Source of the DNA: Methanobacterium sp. PtaU1.Bin242
GTDB lineage: Archaea; Methanobacteriota; Methanobacteria; Methanobacteriales; Methanobacteriaceae
Assembly (NCBI GenBank): GCA_002067565.1
Contig: MVQZ01000183.1
Coordinates: 1 to 6,751, forward strand
Direction: 5' to 3'
DNA length: 6,751 nt
Shown one piece after another: positions 1 through 5,956 of this stretch. The notes under the pieces are model-generated. The model ran no database searches. It was given only the letters and a program-made list of their open reading frames with translations, and was not told where the DNA came from. A program made the translations under genes and the position numbers. Position 1 is the stretch's first letter. Every line of letters starts with the position of its first letter.

Positions 1-1363
1 TGTTGCCCCTTTCTTTGATCCTGACTTTGGGGATCTGTTCAATGAGTTCCAGACCAGTTCTGTTTTTTATATGATTTACTGCTACTTCCGCAATCTTATT
101 ATCATATACTTTGTTTAAAATAGCTCCCTTAACATTGATACCCATCTTTACCATGATATTTGCGTGTGCAACAATATCAACAGCGGCAGTCTCAATCCCG
201 CCTTTGTTGCAGGGTGAAATCAGCATTACCGGTATATTTCCAGCTTTTGCAATCTCTGCTGATGAAAAGGGAATTTTTTCATTAAGCATGCCGGTGAATA
301 TGCTCATTACTCCTTCCACAATTACCAGATCATAATTCTGGGATTTGATATCCCTAAGCACTTCTTTTAGATCCTTCCATCCCAGACCACCAATCTGTAT
401 GGAGGAGAATTTCTCCATCTTCTCCTTATTCAAGTATAGTGAAGGAACTATATCCCTGATATCCGGCCCCACTTTCAAAACACAAACTCTGTATCCATTT
501 TTTCTTAAAACACCCACAATACCTGTGGTTAAAAATGTTTTACCTGAATCAGAACCTGTACTGGCTATCATGATCATCTTAGGGTTTCTAGATGAGGTAC
601 TATGTTTCTGCAAGTTGAAGCTTCCAACAGGTCTTTCTTTGGCGGAAATACCTGTGTTTACCCCAATTTCCCTTCTTACCTTTTTTACAAGTTCCCTATT
701 GGCATTGTTAATATTCACCAGGTCCTTTTCTTCTGCGTCGACGAAATCAAGGATATTACGGACCAGGGTTTCATTTTCATCAAGTGCAGAGTGTAGCATG
801 ATCCCCACCACATTCCCCTCATCATTTCTAACCCCAGAAAGTATTTTTCGAGGATTATCAGCATAATCCGTTCTTTTAATCAGCGAATAACATAAAGGAG
901 TGGCTTCTCCTTTTATAGCTCCGTAGGTGTGGCAGTGAAATCCGTTTATGTGCTGATCAACCATTCCCCTGGTGAGGAAGGATTCATCAACTATTTCCGC
1001 CTCTACCCTGTCGTTGCTGATCATTGGGCTGAAAGAGACATCCAGTATTCCCAGCCCTTCTTTTAGAATAGGGCAGGGTGATCTTCTACCAATATCAGTC
1101 TGGTTGGCCAGCAGTTGGAATCCGGAACACATTCCCAGGATGAATGAGCCTTTTTGAGCCATCTTCTTGATTTCGATCCCCAGCGCTGAGCCTATGCTCC
1201 CGGATTCAATGATACTTCCACCAGGAATTATTATGCCATCCAATGTTTTATGAGCTTTTACACCGTTAACCATTCCCTTTTCATTTACGGTGTGGGTGGG
1301 CAAGTTTCCAAAATCTTCAAATAAAGGTAAGGCGCCTTTTACATATAAGATACCGATTTTCAT
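1..1363 (-). CDS. CobB/CobQ-like fusion: N-terminal class I glutamine amidotransferase + dethiobiotin-synthetase-like ATPase (partial, runs off left edge)
   Basis: I translated 454 codons from ATG 1363 with no stop before the window edge, so the C-terminus is missing. Residues 1-205 look like a GATase_3-type amidotransferase: GMCSGFQLL carries the likely nucleophile Cys79, and GIMLHS carries His191 where CobB/CobQ have their catalytic His. After a linker (about 210-260) comes a P-loop ATPase: GSDSGKT (270-276), KVGPDI (297-302, compare KVGPDY of CobB), VIVEGVMSIFTG (347-358, compare VEGVMG of CobB/CobQ), and KERGN (450-454) near the edge. Such enzymes form amides from glutamine and ATP via an acyl phosphate. 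The order here is GATase then ATPase, the reverse of CobB/CbiA, CobQ/CbiP and CfbB, so I assign no cobalamin or F430 step. Substrate is unknown. A GTGA ribosome-binding site lies about 6 nt before ATG. The start is 125 bp beyond the gatA stop. Family call is firm; function is open. Confidence 0.85.
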   Translation of the reverse strand, partial: MKIGILYVKGALPLFEDFGNLPTHTVNEKGMVNGVKAHKTLDGIIIPGGSIIESGSIGSALGIEIKKMAQKGSFILGMCSGFQLLANQTDIGRRSPCPILKEGLGILDVSFSPMISNDRVEAEIVDESFLTRGMVDQHINGFHCHTYGAIKGEATPLCYSLIKRTDYADNPRKILSGVRNDEGNVVGIMLHSALDENETLVRNILDFVDAEEKDLVNINNANRELVKKVRREIGVNTGISAKERPVGSFNLQKHSTSSRNPKMIMIASTGSDSGKTFLTTGIVGVLRKNGYRVCVLKVGPDIRDIVPSLYLNKEKMEKFSSIQIGGLGWKDLKEVLRDIKSQNYDLVIVEGVMSIFTGMLNEKIPFSSAEIAKAGNIPVMLISPCNKGGIETAAVDIVAHANIMVKMGINVKGAILNKVYDNKIAEVAVNHIKNRTGLELIEQIPKVRIKERGN

Positions 1364-1407
1364 TTTCTGTTCACTTTAATTCTGGAATTTATTAAATATT
1401 AGTTACA

Positions 1408-1436
1408 TATGCTAAATCCTCGTATAATATAGCATA
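1408..1436 (-). promoter_or_regulatory. Probable promoter of the GATase/ATPase gene with an inverted repeat around its TATA box
   Basis: On the minus strand a TATATTATA box occupies 1431-1423. An archaeal start site about 25 nt downstream would fall near 1400, giving a leader of roughly 35-40 nt. The box lies between inverted 7-bp arms, TATGCTA (1408-1414) and TAGCATA (1430-1436), the right arm overlapping it by two bases. A protein bound there could block TBP/TFB, so this could be an operator. Promoter position is inferred from sequence only; a 7-bp repeat in AT-rich DNA can arise by chance. Confidence 0.4.
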
Positions 1437-1440
1437 CATA

Positions 1441-1460
1441 CCCCCCCTAGAAAAATAATA
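1441..1460 (-). terminator. Oligo-T stretch after gatA, next to a G7 tract
   Basis: Reading along the minus strand past the gatA stop, the sequence TATTATTTTT (1460-1451) is a T-rich stretch of the kind archaeal RNA polymerase terminates on, without a clear hairpin. It is followed at once by seven G residues (1447-1441). Together with the TATA-like box just beyond, this suggests gatA and the next gene are separate units. Confidence 0.35.
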
Positions 1461-1488
1461 GATTGTATAATAAAGTGAAAATTGTAAT

Positions 1489-2868
1489 CTATTCAATTTT
1501 TTCAAAGGCAGCCATTAACTTCAATATCTTGGCATCTTCCAGTGGTTTAGCTTGGAACTGCAGCCCCACCGGAATTCCGTTAACTTCACCCGCCTTCAGG
1601 CTGGCTGCAGGTATTCCGGCCAGGTTGGCTATGACGGTTAATGTGTCATAGGCATACATCTCCATAGGTTTCAGTGTGTTTCCTATTTTATGGGGAAGTT
1701 TAGGTACTGTGGGTCCGGCTATGGCATCTACACCTTTAAGAAGTCTGGTGATCTCCCTTCTTATCAGAGATCTTGCTTGTAGGGCTTTTTTATAATATTT
1801 TCCGCTGTATTCCTTCTGGCTTATGTATGAACCGATGTGGATTCTTCGCAGTACTTCTTCACCACACACTTCTTCTATACGATGTCCATATTTTCGGCCG
1901 TCATATTTGCGGGTGGCTGAGAAGAACTCCACATAGTTTATCAAATAATAAGTGGGCAAGCATAAATCAATGTAGTCGAAGCTTAATTCAACTACCTCTG
2001 CCCCTGCCTCCTCCATTTTATTAACTGATTCTTCAATTATATTGACTATGGGATCGTCTGACACTTCCAGGAACTGTTTTACTATGCCCAGCTTCATTCC
2101 TTTTAAGGAGTTTACAGCATCTTCCCCTATTAGAGAGGTGAATTGGGGCACTTCCCAGTCAATGGTAGTACACTCTTTGTGATCAAAACCAGCTATGGTC
2201 TCCAGCATCAACGCTATCCCACCAGCATCCGCTGCAAAGGGACCTATCTGATCAAAACTCATGGCCAGATCCAACAGTCCCTGCCTGGAAACCACACCAT
2301 AAGTAGGTTTAAATCCCATTACTCCACAGTGAGATGCTGGATTTCTTATGGATCCTCCGGTATCTGAGCCTATGCTCAGATCACAAAACCCAGCAGCCAC
2401 AGCTGCTGCGCTTCCTCCGCTTGATCCACCAGGTATTCTTCCCTGTGCCGATGGATTCTCGGTGCATCCAAAGCATGATGTTTCAGTGGAACTTCCAGCG
2501 GCAAATTCATCCATATTGGTCATTCCAATAATTATACCGTCTTCTTCCTTTATCCGCTGAATTACCGATGCATCATAACTGCCCATGTAATTTTCCAGGG
2601 TGGGTGACGCGGCAGTGATGTGGAAATCTTCCACGTTGATATTGCTTTTTACTCCTATAACCAGACCTGCCAGTTTTCCAAGTTTTTCTCCTTTTTTTAT
2701 TCTGGAATCAATTTTTTCTGCCATATTACGGGCATTATCAATATCTGTTTCCAGGAAAACATTTAAATTAGAGTTATTTTTCTCTATTTCCTGATAAAAT
2801 TGTTCCAGGTTCTCTGATGCTGTAATTTCGTGATTATTTATTGATTCTGATTTACCTAATAGATTCAT
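1489..2868 (-). CDS. gatA: Asp-tRNA(Asn)/Glu-tRNA(Gln) amidotransferase subunit A
   Basis: Amidase subunit of GatCAB, the cytoplasmic enzyme that releases ammonia from glutamine and, with GatB, converts misacylated Asp-tRNA(Asn) (and in some organisms Glu-tRNA(Gln)) to the amide form. The amidase signature is complete. Counting from ATG 2868, the Lys-cisSer-Ser triad is Lys74 (GVKSN), Ser149 (GGSSGG) and Ser173 (DTGGS), with the same spacing as Lys79/Ser154/Ser178 of Staphylococcus aureus GatA. GFKPTYG and SFDQIGP follow, and the C-terminus has AGPTVP and NGIPVGLQ. At 459 residues it is normal length. An in-frame GTG at 2874 exists, but AGGTG lies 5 nt before ATG 2868 and overlaps that GTG, so I choose the ATG. 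Archaea usually make Gln-tRNA(Gln) with GatDE, so the Asp-tRNA(Asn) role is more likely. gatB and gatC are absent from the window, a common archaeal arrangement. Confidence 0.95.
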   Translation of the reverse strand: MNLLGKSESINNHEITASENLEQFYQEIEKNNSNLNVFLETDIDNARNMAEKIDSRIKKGEKLGKLAGLVIGVKSNINVEDFHITAASPTLENYMGSYDASVIQRIKEEDGIIIGMTNMDEFAAGSSTETSCFGCTENPSAQGRIPGGSSGGSAAAVAAGFCDLSIGSDTGGSIRNPASHCGVMGFKPTYGVVSRQGLLDLAMSFDQIGPFAADAGGIALMLETIAGFDHKECTTIDWEVPQFTSLIGEDAVNSLKGMKLGIVKQFLEVSDDPIVNIIEESVNKMEEAGAEVVELSFDYIDLCLPTYYLINYVEFFSATRKYDGRKYGHRIEEVCGEEVLRRIHIGSYISQKEYSGKYYKKALQARSLIRREITRLLKGVDAIAGPTVPKLPHKIGNTLKPMEMYAYDTLTVIANLAGIPAASLKAGEVNGIPVGLQFQAKPLEDAKILKLMAAFEKIE

Positions 2869-2925
2869 GACCACACCTGATTTTGATTAGTGAAATTAAG
2901 AAATCCTAAAATAATGTGATTCAAA

Positions 2926-2958
2926 TTTATATTAATGAGCTATAAGTATAAAAACTTA
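2926..2958 (-). promoter_or_regulatory. Candidate gatA promoter
   Basis: The 110-bp gap upstream of gatA holds two TATA-like sequences on the minus strand: TTTTTATACTTATA (about 2954-2941) and TAATATAAA (2934-2926). The second would put a start near 2905 and a leader of about 37 nt carrying the AGGTG ribosome-binding site. The T-run in the first could equally serve as terminator for the thioredoxin gene, whose stop is only about 25 bp away. I cannot decide between them from sequence. Confidence 0.4.
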
Positions 2959-2978
2959 AATATGGTAGACTCTATTAG

Positions 2979-3572
2979 TTAAAGAATTCCTAAAATCTGA
3001 TCCGGGGTCATATAACCCTCATGTTTTGTAATTATATTTCCATTAACATCAGCTATTATGACCGTAGGTAGCACTACTTCCCCATTTTTCGCGTATTTAA
3101 GTGCAGTTTGCCTGTTTCGATCCACATCTAACTTCTGCAGCTGGTATTTACTGTTAATTTTCGCTTTAACCCGGTAGTCTGAAAGAGTATTATCAAACTC
3201 ATGACATGCTGAACACCATGATGCATAAAGGATTATTAAATTTAATTTGCTGCCATCACCCGTAAGTGTGTTTGAATCTGAAGTAGGTGCACTGTAAAAT
3301 ATTCCAGACATTCCGACTATTAACAGTACTCCCAGGCATAAAACTCCTAAGACTGATCCTAATTTAATTAAGGTGCTTTTTTCTGTCCATAAGTTTATTA
3401 TATTATGCTTACCTTCTACTGTATCGGGATTTTCCAGGTTTTTAGTATAATCCCTCATATATTCATAGTATTTCAACTTATTACCACACTCACATCTATC
3501 AAAATCCTTTGCAGATTCACCGGGCTGGAGTTTATAATACGAATTGCATTTATCACAGACCAAATAAGGCAT
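2979..3572 (-). CDS. Zinc-ribbon / transmembrane / thioredoxin-fold protein
   Basis: A 197-residue three-part protein. Residues 6-29 carry C-x2-C ... C-x-C (Cys6, Cys9, Cys27, Cys29), a probable zinc ribbon. One hydrophobic helix spans about 69-93. Residues about 105-197 form a thioredoxin-like domain with WCSAC (active-site Cys120 and Cys123) and a cis-proline in VLPT (Pro169). The segment before the helix is rich in Lys/Arg, while that after it is polar and nearly uncharged. The positive-inside rule therefore predicts ribbon inside and thioredoxin domain outside. A role in thiol-disulfide exchange on secreted or surface proteins is inferred; partner and electron donor are unknown. In-frame TTG 3584 and GTG 3581 lie upstream, but GGTG sits 6 nt before ATG 3572 and overlaps them, so ATG 3572 is chosen. 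Neighbouring genes give no functional hint. Confidence 0.85.
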   Translation of the reverse strand: MPYLVCDKCNSYYKLQPGESAKDFDRCECGNKLKYYEYMRDYTKNLENPDTVEGKHNIINLWTEKSTLIKLGSVLGVLCLGVLLIVGMSGIFYSAPTSDSNTLTGDGSKLNLIILYASWCSACHEFDNTLSDYRVKAKINSKYQLQKLDVDRNRQTALKYAKNGEVVLPTVIIADVNGNIITKHEGYMTPDQILGIL

Positions 3573-3604
3573 TAAAAGCACCAAATAAATTTTTTTTTAA
3601 TTAA

Positions 3605-3619
3605 TTTATATTATGGATT
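3605..3619 (-). promoter_or_regulatory. Candidate promoter of the thioredoxin gene (shared 15-mer)
   Basis: The minus strand reads AATCCATAATATAAA here, containing a TATA-like TAATATAAA. A start about 25 nt downstream would give a leader of only some 10-12 nt, just long enough to keep the GGTG ribosome-binding site. The same 15 bases occur again upstream of the acyltransferase gene (4461-4475). An A9 run (T9 on the plus strand, 3590-3598) lies between this box and the start codon. Confidence 0.4.
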
Positions 3620-3666
3620 GAATACCCATCTAAATTTTATTATCTGAAATATTGTCTAATAACAAC

Positions 3667-4443
3667 TTAAAATAAATAAGAGATATCTAAAACCCCTAAA
3701 AGATATAATAATAGAATTAATATTGGTTGATGGATGAAATAAATCAATAGAGAATGCCTACCTAGAAAACAGAATGTTTTAATAGGCAAATATCCGGAAA
3801 TATCAGGTAGCCTGAATCCACGCTGGTAGTTCCTGTAAAGAATACCCCCCACGAATATTCCCAGAGACACCACCCCTAACCAGGGAAGCAGGGGGAAGTA
3901 ATCCACAGTTTGCAGATACTGAGGTATAAAACCCAGCCAAAGAAGCCATCCGAAGTTGAAGGTGAAACTGGTCAGATATAGTCCGGTGGTTATGAATATC
4001 AACCCTGAAACTAAATTTAGATATTTATACCTTTGATTATATCTTAAAAATGGATATTGCAGGATAATGGCCAGCCCAATGAAGTGTAAAATCCCAAACT
4101 GTATAAACTCCGCCCTTATAAAAATCCAGGTGACTAAAGTAATTAAAAGACCCAGAAAAAATATCCACAATCCTCTTTTTAGATATTTATAGAAAAATTC
4201 ACTTTCCCGTGTATATGTGCCCTGCATCTGGGCCCTAGTATAACTCAAATTAAGTGATATTCCCACCAGAAATATGAAGGTGAATGCAATTAACCGGGGG
4301 AAATACCATAGGAATCCTGAAGATATGCTAAGAGAGTATATTCCAAAAAAGCTTAGATCAAAAAGGAAATGATAGGTGATCATCAGGATTACCGCCACCC
4401 CCCGTAGAAAGTCGATTTCCCAGAATCTTTGTTTTAAATTCAT
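3667..4443 (-). CDS. HGSNAT-like (DUF1624-type) integral membrane acyltransferase
   Basis: A 258-residue, very hydrophobic protein with about seven or eight membrane helices. The N-terminus RFWEIDFLRGVAVILMITYH (6-25) matches the start of heparan-alpha-glucosaminide N-acetyltransferase-like catalytic domains: an Arg/Asp/Arg-Gly cluster followed by a His within the first helix (His25). Other typical elements are GILHFIGLA (117-125, His120), DYFPLLPWLG (181-190), and FLGRHSLLIYFIHQP (226-240, His230 and His238). Known relatives move acetyl groups across membranes onto sugars; in archaea the acceptor is unknown and might be a cell-surface glycan (inference). ATG 4443 is preferred: GGGG lies 6 nt before it, while the in-frame TTG at 4455 has no ribosome-binding site. 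It is transcribed divergently from alanine dehydrogenase. The related DUF418/YeiB families are the main alternative. Confidence 0.8.
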   Translation of the reverse strand: MNLKQRFWEIDFLRGVAVILMITYHFLFDLSFFGIYSLSISSGFLWYFPRLIAFTFIFLVGISLNLSYTRAQMQGTYTRESEFFYKYLKRGLWIFFLGLLITLVTWIFIRAEFIQFGILHFIGLAIILQYPFLRYNQRYKYLNLVSGLIFITTGLYLTSFTFNFGWLLWLGFIPQYLQTVDYFPLLPWLGVVSLGIFVGGILYRNYQRGFRLPDISGYLPIKTFCFLGRHSLLIYFIHQPILILLLYLLGVLDISYLF

Positions 4444-4661
4444 TTGGTTCCCCAAATATGTTTATATTATGGATTATTTTATCAGTTTCAAACTATTTAT
4501 CGGTTCATATGATTTTTATTGTTATCTTATTGTTGGTTCACCATCATAAATATGTTCATTAAATGTGTAATTCTATATGCTAATAGCAAATTTAATTACA
4601 GATTGAAATATAAAAAAAACTAAATTAAAAAAATGATAAAAATCATTCTTTGAGGTAAACC
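4444..4661. promoter_or_regulatory. Divergent AT-rich intergenic region between acyltransferase and alanine dehydrogenase
   Basis: No gene is seen in these 218 bp. For the leftward gene several weak TATA-like sequences occur on the minus strand (GATAAATA 4500-4493, AATAAAAAT about 4519-4511, ATATTTATG about 4552-4544). TAATATAAA at 4469-4461 is closest but seems too near the start codon to be its TATA box. For the rightward gene, AAATATAAAA at 4606-4615 is the best box. A small perfect inverted repeat TGCTA-A-TAGCA (4578-4588) lies 17 bp upstream of that box and resembles the TATGCTA arms at 1408-1436. Confidence 0.5.
4606..4656 (+). promoter_or_regulatory. Alanine dehydrogenase promoter, inverted repeat at the expected start site, and ribosome-binding site
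   Basis: The TATA-like AAATATAAAA (4606-4615) predicts transcription starting near 4635. A perfect inverted repeat AATGAT-AAAA-ATCATT (4632-4647) lies exactly there, where a bound repressor would block initiation. GAGGT (4652-4656) follows, 5 nt before ATG 4662, and is a good ribosome-binding site. TATA and ribosome-binding site are fairly convincing; an operator role for the repeat is inference. Confidence 0.5.
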
Positions 4662-5654
4662 ATGTATGAAACTCTTCTCCTAAAACAAAGTGAAATAAAA
4701 GAGCTTAGCAATATGAAAGAAATTATTGGATATGTAGAAACAGCTTATTCTGTTCACGCCCAACGGAAAGTACAGATGCCCGCTAAAAAATATCTGTTTT
4801 TCAAAAAATATGAGGGAGACCTGCGGGTAATGCCCTGCTTTATCAGAGGACTGGATCAGGCCGGAGTAAAAAACGTCAATGTACACCCCAACAACAGTAC
4901 AAAATACAATCTGCCTACGGTTATGGGATTAATTGAACTTGTAGACCCTGAAACAGGATTTCCCATTGCAGTGATGGATGGAACCTGGATCACCAATATG
5001 AGAACCGGTGCTGCTGGTGGGGTGGCTACCAAATATCTGGCCCGAGAAGATTCAGAAATCCTGGGATTAGTTGGCGCAGGTATGCAGGCATTAACCCAGC
5101 TTATTGCCATAAAAGAAGTTATGAACATTAAAGAGGTTAAGGTAAGCTGTAGAACATGCACTCATCGCGAAACCTTCGCCAAAATGATAACTGAAAAGTA
5201 TGGAGTAAATGCCAGAGCCGTTGATACAATAAAAGAAGCAGTAGTAGGTTCTGATGTTATTTCCACCACCACCCCCTCCCGTGTACCTATAATTAAAAGA
5301 AAATGGGTGGAAGATGGAACCCATATAAACGCCATGGGCGCTGATGCTCCGGGCAAACAGGAATTAGAAAGTCATTTGATGGAAAAAGCTAAAATTTTCA
5401 TTGATTGCTGGGATCAGGCCAGCCATAGTGGTGAAATAAACATTCCAGTACATGAAGGAATAATCAGGAGAAACGATATCCACGCCCGCATCGGAGATGT
5501 GGTAAACGGCGCTAAAACAGGACGAGAATCTGATAAAGAAATAACTGTCTTTGACTCTACCGGTCTAGCTGTTCAGGATGTGGTTACAGCTTGGAATATT
5601 CGTGAAAAAGCCCTTAAAATGGGTGTGGGCCAGAAAATTAATTTCCTGGAATAA
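4662..5654 (+). CDS. ala: Alanine dehydrogenase, archaeal type (ornithine cyclodeaminase/mu-crystallin family)
   Basis: Cytoplasmic NAD-dependent enzyme expected to interconvert L-alanine with pyruvate and ammonium. The 330 residues match my memory of Archaeoglobus fulgidus alanine dehydrogenase (AF1665) throughout. QMPAK corresponds to its QMPPK, so Lys42 matches the functional Lys41, and Arg55 in GDLRVMP matches Arg52. RTGAAGG (114-120), the Rossmann loop GAGMQA (138-143), TTTPSR (202-207), GTHINAMGAD (219-228, Asp228) and FDSTGLAVQDV (297-307) follow in order. The ornithine cyclodeaminase family also includes proline-forming cyclodeaminases and other amino-acid oxidoreductases, but the resemblance to the archaeal alanine enzyme is strong from end to end. 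GAGGT 5 nt upstream fixes the start at 4662. The next gene on the strand begins 81 bp downstream, with no T-run directly after the stop. Confidence 0.87.
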   Translation: MYETLLLKQSEIKELSNMKEIIGYVETAYSVHAQRKVQMPAKKYLFFKKYEGDLRVMPCFIRGLDQAGVKNVNVHPNNSTKYNLPTVMGLIELVDPETGFPIAVMDGTWITNMRTGAAGGVATKYLAREDSEILGLVGAGMQALTQLIAIKEVMNIKEVKVSCRTCTHRETFAKMITEKYGVNARAVDTIKEAVVGSDVISTTTPSRVPIIKRKWVEDGTHINAMGADAPGKQELESHLMEKAKIFIDCWDQASHSGEINIPVHEGIIRRNDIHARIGDVVNGAKTGRESDKEITVFDSTGLAVQDVVTAWNIREKALKMGVGQKINFLE

Positions 5655-5695
5655 TCAACAGGAGATAAAAACACTAGAAGTGAAAATTACATCAA

Positions 5696-5730
5696 CTATA
5701 TAATCCCTTAAATCAATTAAATCTTGGTGA
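5696..5730 (+). promoter_or_regulatory. Possible promoter and strong ribosome-binding site of the small gene
   Basis: CTATATAAT (5696-5704) is a TATA-like box. A start about 22-27 nt downstream would fall at 5722-5727, at the edge of the ribosome-binding site GGTGA (5726-5730), which is 5 nt before ATG 5736. The ribosome-binding site is clear; whether the box is used, or the gene is read through from alanine dehydrogenase, is open. Confidence 0.45.
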
Positions 5731-5735
5731 TTTTT

Positions 5736-5903
5736 ATGTATCAAGAAAGAGTATACAGAAATGACGTTTTAAACAAAATGGATAATGTTTTACAGCGTTT
5801 CCGATTTCTACTCAGATCCCGATCCATCCCGCAAGATAAGATCGAAACCATTGACTATCATCTTGGCGAAATCATGGAGGTCTTAAACGATTGCAGCCAT
5901 TAG
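5736..5903 (+). CDS. Small protein of 55 residues, unrecognised
   Basis: An ATG with a full GGTGA ribosome-binding site 5 nt upstream opens a frame of 55 codons ending in TAG. It begins MYQERVYRND and ends EVLNDCSH. No signal peptide or membrane helix is visible. Composition suggests two amphipathic helices: about 3-27, net basic with VL, M, VL, F, F and LL on one face, and about 33-51, net acidic, broken by Ile31-Pro32. A helical hairpin that forms a dimer or binds a partner protein would fit. There is one cysteine (Cys53). It lies between alanine dehydrogenase (81 bp before) and the LysE-type exporter (53 bp after), same strand. I do not recognise a family. The ribosome-binding site and codon-like composition support a real gene; homologs at the same place would settle it. 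Confidence 0.7.
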   Translation: MYQERVYRNDVLNKMDNVLQRFRFLLRSRSIPQDKIETIDYHLGEIMEVLNDCSH

Positions 5904-5930
5904 AAAGTGTTACCTAATCAAATAAATTAA

Positions 5931-5936
5931 TTTTTT
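5931..5936 (+). terminator. T6 run after the small gene
   Basis: Six T residues preceded by an AT-rich stretch lie 27 bp beyond the small gene's stop and 20 bp before the exporter's start codon. This is a possible archaeal oligo-T terminator, which would make the exporter a separate unit. The sequence AAATAAATTAA just before it is a weak TATA candidate for the exporter, though it would leave a very short leader. Confidence 0.3.
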
Positions 5937-5956
5937 AAGTTCAAATTGGGATTTAA

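Noticed and set aside
111..1157. Several plus-strand open frames of about 60-170 codons at the left end
   Set aside because: They lie antisense to the continuous minus-strand GATase/ATPase frame, whose motifs are unmistakable, and have no ribosome-binding sites or recognisable features.
1..1363. Naming the left-edge gene cobB, cobQ, cfbB or bioD
   Set aside because: The motifs are related, but the domain order is reversed and the C-terminus is missing, so no specific pathway step is supported.
1463..2794. Plus-strand open frames opposite gatA
   Set aside because: They are shadows of the highly conserved amidase frame; the translations show no domain or sensible composition.
2869..2874. GTG at 2874 as the gatA start
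   Set aside because: It overlaps the AGGTG ribosome-binding site that is properly spaced for ATG 2868.
4680..5356. Minus-strand open frames inside alanine dehydrogenase
   Set aside because: They are antisense to a clear conserved enzyme and have no start signals or motifs of their own.
4662..5654. Calling this gene ornithine cyclodeaminase
   Set aside because: It belongs to that superfamily, but the end-to-end resemblance is to the Archaeoglobus-type alanine dehydrogenase, including Lys42 and Arg55.
5680..5703. GTG-started seven-codon frame after alanine dehydrogenase
   Set aside because: It is far too short, and the nearest GGAG is badly spaced; it also overlaps the TATA-like box of the small gene.
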